Under the pieces are notes generated by a model. It did no database searches. It saw only the letters and a list, made by a program, of their open reading frames with translations, and was not told the origin of the DNA. This document shows positions 6,266 to 11,773 of a stretch of DNA of 11,773 nt, in pieces. The stretch covers positions 1 to 11,773 of the forward strand of contig JANPJD010000057.1 in the NCBI GenBank assembly GCA_031425325.1, written 5' to 3'. Source of the DNA: Aliitabrizicola sp031425325 (GTDB lineage: Bacteria > Pseudomonadota > Alphaproteobacteria > Rhodobacterales > Rhodobacteraceae). How positions within the stretch are numbered: position 1 is the first letter of the stretch; each line of letters opens with the position of its first letter. Position numbers and translations under genes: made by a program.

Positions 6266-7432
6266 ATGACCGAGATGGTCTATGGCTCCATGCCCGCGCG
6301 GGTGGGCGAGCCCGTGCTTCCGCGTTGGTGGCGGACGATCGACAAGTGGTCGATCGCCTGCGTTCTGATCCTTTTCGGCATCGGGTTGCTTCTGGCGCTC
6401 GCGGCCTCGGTGCCGCTTGCTACCCGCAACGGGCTTGACCCGTTCCACTACGTTCAGCGGCAGGCTGTGTTCGGCGGCGTGGCGCTTTTTGCGATGACCG
6501 CGGTGTCGATGATGTCGCCCCATCTTGTGCGCCGCCTTGGCGTTCTGGGGTTCGTCCTGGCCTTTGCGGCGCTGGCGCTGCTGCCGGTCTTCGGGACCGA
6601 TTTCGGCAAGGGGGCGGTGCGCTGGTTCTCGCTCGGCTTCGCCTCGGTGCAGCCGTCCGAGTTCCTCAAGCCGTTCTTCGTCATCCTCGCGGCCTGGCTG
6701 ATCGCGGCCAGCCAAGATCTGAACGGGCCGCCCGGCAAGGCGTTGTCCTTCGCGCTCGCCATCGTCATCGTGGGCTTCCTGGCCTTGCAGCCCGACTTCG
6801 GGCAGGCGGCGCTGGTGCTGTTCGGCTGGGGGGTCATCTACTTCGTGGCCGGTGCGCCGATCGTGCTGATCGCGGCGATCCTTGCCCTCGTCGGCGGTGG
6901 CGCGATGATGGCCTACAATGCATCCGAGCATTTCGCCCGCCGGATCGACGGGTTCCTGACACCCGACATCGACCCACGCACGCAGCTTGGCTACGCCGCC
7001 AACGCGATCCAGGAGGGTGGCTTCTTCGGCGTCGGTGTGGGCGAGGGGCAGGTGAAGTGGTCGCTGCCCGATGCCCATACCGACTTCATCATCGCCGTCG
7101 CGGCCGAGGAATACGGCCTGATCCTGGTGCTGGTCATCATCGCGCTTTACGCGACCATCACGGTGCGCTCGCTGTTCCGGCTGATGAAGGAACGTGATCC
7201 TTTCATCCGGCTGGCAGGCACGGGGCTTGCCTGCATCTTCGGCGTGCAGGCGATGATCAACATGGGCGTCGCAGTGCGCCTTCTGCCCGCCAAGGGCATG
7301 ACGCTGCCCTTCGTCAGCTACGGCGGCTCGTCCGTGATCGCGGCGGGAATCACGGTGGGGATGCTGCTTGCGTTCACGCGAGTCCGTCCGCAGGGCCAGA
7401 TCGGCGACATCCTGTTCAAGCGCGGCCGCTGA
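6266..7432 (+). CDS. ftsW: Septal peptidoglycan glycosyltransferase FtsW (SEDS family)
   Basis: This polytopic inner-membrane protein polymerises lipid II into septal glycan together with the cognate class B penicillin-binding protein, FtsI. Its 388 residues contain many hydrophobic segments. SEDS hallmarks are visible in order: RWFSLGFASVQPSEFLK (119-135), QPDFG (175-179), HTDF (271-274) followed by AAEEYG, and PFVSYGGSS (348-356) near the last membrane segment. The Asp in HTDF, here Asp273, corresponds to the residue proposed as catalytic in SEDS enzymes. FtsW is preferred to RodA because murG and murC follow directly. The ATG at 6266 has a modest GCAGG 6 bases upstream; a second in-frame ATG follows two codons later. 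It is the first + strand gene after a divergent region, so this dcw segment appears to start its own transcript here. Its stop overlaps the murG start by one base (TGATG). Confidence 0.96.
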   Translation: MTEMVYGSMPARVGEPVLPRWWRTIDKWSIACVLILFGIGLLLALAASVPLATRNGLDPFHYVQRQAVFGGVALFAMTAVSMMSPHLVRRLGVLGFVLAFAALALLPVFGTDFGKGAVRWFSLGFASVQPSEFLKPFFVILAAWLIAASQDLNGPPGKALSFALAIVIVGFLALQPDFGQAALVLFGWGVIYFVAGAPIVLIAAILALVGGGAMMAYNASEHFARRIDGFLTPDIDPRTQLGYAANAIQEGGFFGVGVGEGQVKWSLPDAHTDFIIAVAAEEYGLILVLVIIALYATITVRSLFRLMKERDPFIRLAGTGLACIFGVQAMINMGVAVRLLPAKGMTLPFVSYGGSSVIAAGITVGMLLAFTRVRPQGQIGDILFKRGR

Positions 7433-8523
7433 TGCCGCTTGCGCTCATCGCGGCCGGGGGCACCGGGGGGCACATGTTCCCCGCGCAGGCTCTCGCCGAG
7501 GCGCTGCTGGCCAAGGGCTGGCGGGTAGCGCTGTCGACCGATGCGCGCGGCGCGCGCTATGCGGGCGGCTTTCCCGACGCGGTCGCGCGCCGCGTGGTCG
7601 CCTCGGCCACGTTCGCGCGGGGCGGCGTACTGGCCAAGGCGCTTGTCCCCGCGCGGATCGGCGCGGGCATCGCGGGCGCAGTGCTGGCAGGCCTGCGCGA
7701 GCGGCCCGACGTCGTCGTGGGCTTCGGCGGGTATCCCACGATCCCCGCCCTCGCGGCAGCGGTGGCCTTGCGCCTGCCGCGCATGATCCACGAACAGAAC
7801 GGCGTGCTGGGCCGCGTCAACACGCGCTTTGCGCCGCGCGTCGATGTGGTCGCCTGCGGCACCTGGCCCACCGCGCTGCCCGAGGGGGTCGAGGGGCTGC
7901 ACACCGGCAATCCGGTGCGCGCGTCGGTGCTAGAGCGGGCGGGCGCGGGCTACATCCCGCCCGGCGACTATCCGATGAGCCTTCTCGTGATCGGCGGCTC
8001 GCAGGGCGCACGGGTGCTGTCCGAGATGGTTCCCGGCGCCGTGGCCCGGCTGCCCGAACGGGTCCGCCGCTGGCTGCGCGTGGCGCACCAGGCGCGGGCC
8101 GAGGATGCGGAGGCGGCCGAGCGCGCCTATGCCGAGGCCGGGATCAACGCCGAGGTGCAGCCCTTCTTCGACGACATTCCCCGCCGTCTTTCCGAGGCGC
8201 AGCTTGTCATCTCGCGCGCGGGCGCGTCCTCGGTCGCGGACATCAGCGTGATCGGGCGGCCGTCGATCCTGATCCCTATCGCCGCCGCGATTGGCGACCA
8301 CCAGACCGCCAACGCACGCGGCCTTGTTGACGCGGGGGCAGCGATCCTGATCCCCGAAAAGCTGCTTGATCCCGACACGCTTTCGGGACACATCGCCTCG
8401 GTCCTCGGCCAGCCCGAGGCGGCACTCCAGATGTCGCTGAACGCGCTGCGGCAGGGGCGGCCCGACGCCACGATGCGCCTGGTCGAAATTGTAGAGCGGC
8501 TGGCAGAAGGACGGACGGCATGA
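7432..8523 (+). CDS. murG: UDP-GlcNAc:lipid I N-acetylglucosaminyltransferase MurG
   Basis: This peripheral inner-membrane GT-B glycosyltransferase adds GlcNAc from UDP-GlcNAc to lipid I, making lipid II, the substrate polymerised by FtsW. The 363 residues match the family length. The N-terminal Rossmann domain has the GGTGGH loop (9-14), GFGGYPTIPA (98-106) and HEQNGVLGRVN (120-130). The C-terminal domain has GGSQGAR (188-194), SRAGASSVADI (261-271) and DHQTANA (289-295), which form the nucleotide-sugar site. At position 270 there is Asp where most MurG proteins, including E. coli, have the Glu that contacts the ribose of UDP; this is conservative and may be clade-typical. Translation is probably coupled to ftsW through the TGATG overlap, since no clear Shine-Dalgarno sequence precedes the ATG. 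The stop overlaps the murC start by 4 bases (ATGA). Confidence 0.96.
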   Translation: MPLALIAAGGTGGHMFPAQALAEALLAKGWRVALSTDARGARYAGGFPDAVARRVVASATFARGGVLAKALVPARIGAGIAGAVLAGLRERPDVVVGFGGYPTIPALAAAVALRLPRMIHEQNGVLGRVNTRFAPRVDVVACGTWPTALPEGVEGLHTGNPVRASVLERAGAGYIPPGDYPMSLLVIGGSQGARVLSEMVPGAVARLPERVRRWLRVAHQARAEDAEAAERAYAEAGINAEVQPFFDDIPRRLSEAQLVISRAGASSVADISVIGRPSILIPIAAAIGDHQTANARGLVDAGAAILIPEKLLDPDTLSGHIASVLGQPEAALQMSLNALRQGRPDATMRLVEIVERLAEGRTA

Positions 8524-9926
8524 ACGCGGCGACGAAGCTGCCGATGGAACTCGGGCCGATCCACTTCGTGGGCATCGGCGGGATCGGCATGTCGGGTATC
8601 GCCGAGGTGCTGATGACGCTGGGCTACCGGGTGCAGGGTTCGGACGCTAAGGCCTCGAAGATCACCGAGCGGCTCGAGGGTCTGGGCGCGGTCGTATTCG
8701 AGGGGCAGCGCGCCGAGAATATCGGCGAGGCCGCAGTGGTCGTGATCTCGTCGGCGATTCGCAAGGGCAACCCGGAGCTCGAGGAAGCGCGGCGGCGCAA
8801 GCTGCCCGTGGTGCGCCGGGCCGAGATGCTGGCCGAACTCATGCGCCTGCGCTCGAACATCGCGATCGCGGGCACGCATGGCAAGACGACGACGACGACG
8901 ATGGTTGCGACGCTGCTGGACCGGGGCGGGTTCGACCCGACGGTCATCAACGGCGGCGTGATCCACGCCTACGGCTCGAACGCGCGGGCGGGGGCGGGCG
9001 AGTGGATGGTGGTTGAGGCTGACGAGAGCGACGGCAGCTTCAACCGCCTGCCCGCGACCATCGCCATCGTGACCAATATCGACCCCGAGCATATGGAGCA
9101 TTGGGGCAGCTTCGACGCGCTGCGGCAGGGCTTCACCGACTTCGTGTCGAACGTGCCGTTCTATGGGTTGGCCGTGTGCTGCACCGACCATCCCGAGGTG
9201 CAGGCGCTGGTTGGGCGCATCACGGACCGCCGGATCGTGACCTTCGGGTTCAACGCCCAGGCCGACGTGCGGGCGGTGAACCTGATGTACGAAAATGGAA
9301 CGGCGCACTTCGACATTCTGCTGCAATCCGAAGGCGAAGGTTCGAAAATCGAAAGCTGCAGTCTGCCGATGCCGGGCGATCACAACGTCTCGAACGCGCT
9401 CGCGGCGGTTGCGGTGGCCCGCCACCTCGGCATGAAGCGCAGCGAAATCCGCGAGGCGCTGGCCGGGTTCGCGGGGGTGAACCGGCGCTTCACCAAGGTC
9501 GGCGAGGTCCTTGGCGGCGTGACGGTGATCGACGATTACGGCCACCACCCGGTCGAAATCGCGGCCGTCCTGAAGGCGGCGCGGCAGTCGACCAAGGGCC
9601 GCGTGATCGCTGTCCACCAGCCGCACCGCTACACCCGGCTGTCCAGCCTGTTCGACGACTTCTGCACCTGCTTCAACGATGCCGACGTGGTGGCAATCGC
9701 CGAGGTCTACGCCGCAGGCGAGGACCCAATTCCGGGTGCCAGCCGCGACGATCTCGTGGCTGGCCTGATCGCGCATGGCCACCGCCACGCCCGCGCGATC
9801 ATCGACGAGGATGACCTCGCGCGTCTTGTGCGCGAACAGGCCCGGCCCGGCGACATGGTGGTCTGCCTCGGCGCGGGCACGATCAGCGCCTGGGCCAATG
9901 GTTTGCCCGCCAGGCTCGGGGGATGA
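8520..9926 (+). CDS. murC: UDP-N-acetylmuramate-L-alanine ligase MurC
   Basis: This cytoplasmic ATP-dependent ligase adds L-Ala to UDP-MurNAc, the first amino acid of the stem peptide. The 468 residues show the three-domain Mur ligase plan. The N-terminal nucleotide-binding domain has HFVGIGGIGMSG (15-26). The central ATPase domain has the P-loop GTHGKTTTT (118-126), EADES (166-170) and TNIDPEHMEHW (185-195). The C-terminal domain has NRRF (321-324), DDYGHHP (338-344), HQPHRYTR (366-373) and GAGTIS (451-456). The P-loop Thr run, residues 123-127, is written as five identical ACG codons. A ribosome binding site, AAGGA, lies 8 bases upstream of the ATG inside murG, so initiation may be partly independent of the ATGA overlap. 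A 70-bp gap with a hairpin follows. Confidence 0.97.
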   Translation: MNAATKLPMELGPIHFVGIGGIGMSGIAEVLMTLGYRVQGSDAKASKITERLEGLGAVVFEGQRAENIGEAAVVVISSAIRKGNPELEEARRRKLPVVRRAEMLAELMRLRSNIAIAGTHGKTTTTTMVATLLDRGGFDPTVINGGVIHAYGSNARAGAGEWMVVEADESDGSFNRLPATIAIVTNIDPEHMEHWGSFDALRQGFTDFVSNVPFYGLAVCCTDHPEVQALVGRITDRRIVTFGFNAQADVRAVNLMYENGTAHFDILLQSEGEGSKIESCSLPMPGDHNVSNALAAVAVARHLGMKRSEIREALAGFAGVNRRFTKVGEVLGGVTVIDDYGHHPVEIAAVLKAARQSTKGRVIAVHQPHRYTRLSSLFDDFCTCFNDADVVAIAEVYAAGEDPIPGASRDDLVAGLIAHGHRHARAIIDEDDLARLVREQARPGDMVVCLGAGTISAWANGLPARLGG

Positions 9927-9931
9927 GGGGC

Positions 9932-9956
9932 CGCGAAAGATCGCTCGCCTTTCGCG
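9932..9956 (+). repeat. Perfect 8-bp stem-loop between murC and the first DUF2484 gene
   Basis: CGCGAAAG (9932-9939) and CTTTCGCG (9949-9956) form a perfect 8-bp stem around a 9-base loop, 5 bases after the murC stop. No T-run follows, so this is unlikely to be a full intrinsic terminator. It may modulate readthrough, protect the upstream mRNA end or mark a processing site. It sits in the only long gap between ftsW and murB. Confidence 0.5.
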
Positions 9957-9996
9957 CGAGTGATGTGCAATGTCATGCAGGTGAGGAGGGATCGGA

Positions 9997-10275
9997 ATGA
10001 GTTCCGCACTGCTCTTCGGATGCCTCTGGGTGCTCGCGGCGACGGCGACCGCCTTGCTGCCGATGCGCCGCCAGATGGTCCCCGGCATCGCGCTGCTGAT
10101 CGCGGCCCCGTTCCTGCTGATCTGGATCGGGCTTGGCCACGGCGCGGGATGGGCGCTGGCCGCCTGTCTCGCCTTCGTTTCGATGTTCCGCAATCCGCTG
10201 ATCTATTTCGCGCGTCGCGCGCTCGGGCGTCCCGCACCCCTGCCGCGCGACCTGACCGCCGAGAAGCGGTCATGA
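9997..10275 (+). CDS. Small membrane protein, DUF2484-like (first of tandem pair)
   Basis: The 92-residue hydrophobic protein has probable membrane segments near 4-22, 29-46 and 49-63, followed by a basic tail (FARRALGRP and further charged residues). It resembles the DUF2484 family, small proteins of unknown function that I recall between murC and murB in Rhodobacterales; this is recognition from memory. Landmarks are Trp11, Leu21-Pro22, Arg24, Trp52 and RNPLI (65-69). It has a perfect AGGAGG 7 bases before the ATG, the strongest ribosome binding site in the window, which suggests translation independent of murC. Its stop overlaps the next start by ATGA. No enzyme motif is present. A scaffold or partner of the cell-wall machinery is only an inference from position. 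Confidence 0.8.
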   Translation: MSSALLFGCLWVLAATATALLPMRRQMVPGIALLIAAPFLLIWIGLGHGAGWALAACLAFVSMFRNPLIYFARRALGRPAPLPRDLTAEKRS

Positions 10276-10532
10276 CGGTGCCGCTCGCCCTGGCCCTCGG
10301 CTGGCTGATCCTCGCCAATGTGATCGGGATGCTGCCAAGCCGCGACCATCACTGGCGCGCTGCCTATGCCCTGATCGCTGTCGGCATCCCGATCCTTGGC
10401 TGGGTCACCTATGTCGAAGGCCCGCTCTGGGGCCTTCTGCTGCTCGCAGCGGGGGCGAGCGTGCTGCGCTGGCCGCTGATCCACCTGTGGCGCTGGCTGC
10501 GGGCGCGCAGACCGCAAGAACCGGCGGAATGA
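10272..10532 (+). CDS. Small membrane protein, DUF2484-like (second of tandem pair)
   Basis: The 86-residue protein begins at the ATG at 10272, which overlaps the preceding stop by 4 bases. The same frame is open back to 9960, but that stretch is the out-of-frame image of the first small gene. Membrane segments are likely near 4-21, 31-47 and 51-65, ending in a Trp/Arg-rich tail (HLWRWLRARRP). It shares a skeleton with its neighbour: Trp11, Ala15, Leu21-Pro22, Arg24, LIA at 34-36, Trp44, Trp53 and R-x-PLI at 66-70. The two genes therefore look like an old tandem duplication. There is no clear ribosome binding site, so translation is probably coupled at both ends; its stop overlaps the murB ATG by ATGA. 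The function is unknown, and the location suggests an envelope role. Confidence 0.78.
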   Translation: MTVPLALALGWLILANVIGMLPSRDHHWRAAYALIAVGIPILGWVTYVEGPLWGLLLLAAGASVLRWPLIHLWRWLRARRPQEPAE

Positions 10533-11467
10533 CCGACCGTTCCCCTAGCGACCTTCCGGCTCCGCGTGGCACGTTGACCCCGGGCCGCCCTCTGGCCGAC
10601 CTCACCTGGCTGCGCGTGGGTGGTCCCGCCGACTGGCTGTTCCAGCCTGCGGACGAGGCGGACCTTACGGCGTTCTTCGGCGCGCTCGATCCCGCCATGC
10701 CGGTCTTTCCGATGGGCGTCGGAAGCAACCTGATCGTGCGCGATGGCGGTATCCGGGGGATCGTGATCCGCCTCGGGCGCGGCTTCAACGCGATCACGGT
10801 CGACGGTGACCGCGTCATCGCCGGGGCGGCGGCGCTTGACGCGCATGTGGCGCGCAAGGCGGCCGAGGCGGGGCTCGACCTTACGTTCCTGCGGACCATT
10901 CCCGGCAGCATCGGGGGCGCGGCGCGGATGAATGCGGGCTGCTACGGCAGCTACGTTGCCGATCATCTGCTCGAGGTTCGCGCCGTCCTGCGCTCGGGGC
11001 AGGCGGTGACGCTGGCCGCCGCTGACCTCAACCTGCGCTACCGGCAAAGCGACCTGCCTGCGGGTGCCGTTTTGACCTCGGCGACCTTTCGCGCCGACCG
11101 CGCCGATCCTGCGGCGCTTGACGCGAAGATGACCGACCAGATTGCCCGGCGCGACGCGAGCCAGCCCACGAAAGAGCGCAGTGCAGGCTCGACCTTCCGC
11201 AATCCGGCGGGGTTTTCCAGCACCGGCCGCGCCGACGACCGCCACGACCTCAAGGCCTGGGCGGTGATCGACGCGGCGGGCCTGCGCGGCGCAAGGCGCG
11301 GCGGCGCGCAGATGAGCGAGATGCACCCGAACTTTCTGCTCAACACCGGGGGGGCGAGTGCCGCCGACCTCGAGGATTTGGGCGAGGAGGTCAGAAAAAG
11401 GGTTTTCGATCACAGCGGTTTGACTCTAGAGTGGGAAATCATGCGCGTCGGCGAACGGGACGCGTAG
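10529..11467 (+). CDS. murB: UDP-N-acetylenolpyruvoylglucosamine reductase MurB
   Basis: This cytoplasmic FAD enzyme uses NADPH to reduce UDP-GlcNAc-enolpyruvate to UDP-MurNAc, the substrate of MurC. The 312 residues fit the shorter type II MurB. The FAD-binding domain shows TWLRVGGPADW (26-36), PMGVGSNLIVRDGG (61-74) and IPGSIGGAARMNAGCYG (124-140). The substrate domain has YRQS with Arg172, RSAGSTFRNP (218-227) with the proton-donor Ser221, and AQMSEMHPNFLLN (260-272) with catalytic Glu264. All expected catalytic positions are filled. The chosen ATG at 10529 overlaps the preceding stop by ATGA; a longer frame begins inside the upstream gene at 10487 but adds only residues outside the fold. 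Being downstream of murC although it acts earlier in the pathway is the usual order in alphaproteobacterial dcw clusters. Confidence 0.96.
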   Translation: MTDRSPSDLPAPRGTLTPGRPLADLTWLRVGGPADWLFQPADEADLTAFFGALDPAMPVFPMGVGSNLIVRDGGIRGIVIRLGRGFNAITVDGDRVIAGAAALDAHVARKAAEAGLDLTFLRTIPGSIGGAARMNAGCYGSYVADHLLEVRAVLRSGQAVTLAAADLNLRYRQSDLPAGAVLTSATFRADRADPAALDAKMTDQIARRDASQPTKERSAGSTFRNPAGFSSTGRADDRHDLKAWAVIDAAGLRGARRGGAQMSEMHPNFLLNTGGASAADLEDLGEEVRKRVFDHSGLTLEWEIMRVGERDA

Positions 11468-11519
11468 GATCGGAATAACAACAGGGGTCGCAAAGGCCCG
11501 GTCAGAGGCGGTGGTGGGC

Positions 11520-11773
11520 ATGTCGAGCAGGGCAGCCCCCAAGGTGGCGATGTTGATGGGTGGCCTTTCCGCCGAGCGGGAAGTGTCGCTCGTCACGGGA
11601 CGCGCGTGCGCGGCGGCACTGCGGGAGGCGGGATACGCTGAGGTGATCGAGGTCGATTGCGGCCCCGACCTTGGCATGCGTCTTGACGATCTGAAACCCG
11701 ACGTCTGCTTCAACGCCCTGCATGGCCGCTGGGGCGAGGATGGCTGCGTGCAGGGCATCCTCGAATGGCTGCG
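11520..11773 (+). CDS. ddl: D-alanine-D-alanine ligase Ddl, 3'-truncated by the window edge
   Basis: The first 84 codons of an ATP-grasp ligase that makes the D-Ala-D-Ala ending of the stem peptide are visible. The N-terminal domain is recognisable from KVAMLMGGLSAEREVSL, a GRACAAAL helix and, near 64-75, FNALHGRWGEDG, which is characteristic of Ddl. The ATP-grasp and C-terminal domains lie to the right. The start is uncertain. The ATG at 11520 has AGAGG 11 bases upstream, while in-frame GTG codons at 11511 and 11514 would place that sequence about 2 or 5 bases away, so the GTG at 11514 is a real alternative. The gap after murB is about 50 bp with no visible promoter, so ddl is probably cotranscribed. 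ftsQ, ftsA and ftsZ would be expected next from conserved dcw order. Confidence 0.92.
   Translation, partial: MSSRAAPKVAMLMGGLSAEREVSLVTGRACAAALREAGYAEVIEVDCGPDLGMRLDDLKPDVCFNALHGRWGEDGCVQGILEWL

Noticed and set aside
6089..7078. 329-codon - strand open frame antisense to ftsW
   Set aside because: It is Arg/Glu/His-rich without motifs and opposite to the membrane segments of FtsW.
8127..10193. 688-codon - strand open frame antisense to murG/murC
   Set aside because: It has the same shadow composition, and the sense strand carries complete MurG and MurC motifs.
9960..10271. 104-codon upstream extension of the second DUF2484-like gene
   Set aside because: It is the out-of-frame image of the first small gene, which has a perfect ribosome binding site and a membrane-protein composition.
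11420..11470. Possible ddl promoter: TTGACT at 11420-11425 overlapping the palindrome ACTCTAGAGT, and TAGGAT at 11465-11470
   Set aside because: The -35-like and -10-like boxes are 39 bases apart and do not pair at 16-18 bases with anything acceptable. The 10-base palindrome lies within murB codons and may be chance.

Overview
The window is a high-GC, gene-dense stretch of an alphaproteobacterial chromosome, almost certainly Rhodobacterales (Rhodobacter/Paracoccus/Roseobacter relatives). The best taxonomic markers are a VPLPA-CTERM sorting tail on a secreted protein, a YbjN-type protein with the CxxxxxC signature common in Rhodobacteraceae, and two DUF2484-like small membrane proteins inside a murC-murB interval. 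Assignments rest on reading translations by eye; no database search was run.

Layout. (1) 1-1125, + strand: the 3' part of a dihydrolipoamide dehydrogenase (lpd), cut by the left edge, followed by a long imperfect stem-loop at 1141-1180. (2) 1267-1878, + strand: a secreted choice-of-anchor-C-like protein ending in a VPLPA-CTERM tail. It converges on the next gene, and the two stop codons overlap by 4 bp. (3) 1875-6049, - strand: a probable three-gene unit read ybjN-like, then lysC (aspartate kinase), then ptsP (nitrogen-PTS Enzyme I with GAF domain). (4) 6050-6265: a divergent intergenic region with a reasonable sigma70-like promoter for the minus-strand unit, a weaker one for ftsW, and two small hairpins in the ftsW leader. 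(5) 6266-11773, + strand: a division and cell wall (dcw) segment, ftsW-murG-murC-DUF2484a-DUF2484b-murB-ddl, with ddl cut by the right edge. Most junctions are stop-start overlaps (TGATG or ATGA). The exceptions are a 70-bp gap carrying an 8-bp-stem hairpin between murC and DUF2484a, and a gap of about 50 bp before ddl.

Function. FtsW polymerises septal glycan strands. MurG makes lipid II, MurB and MurC make UDP-MurNAc and add L-Ala, and Ddl makes D-Ala-D-Ala. On the other strand, LysC starts the aspartate pathway, which leads to lysine, threonine, methionine and, in Gram-negative bacteria, the diaminopimelate of peptidoglycan. PtsP starts the regulatory PTS-Ntr phosphorelay.

The least explained content is the tandem pair of small DUF2484-like membrane proteins embedded by translational coupling between murC and murB. 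They look like diverged duplicates of each other and are the best candidates for an undescribed role in envelope assembly. I saw no tRNA, rRNA, CRISPR array, insertion sequence or phage signature, and no intergenic stretch exceeds about 220 bp.
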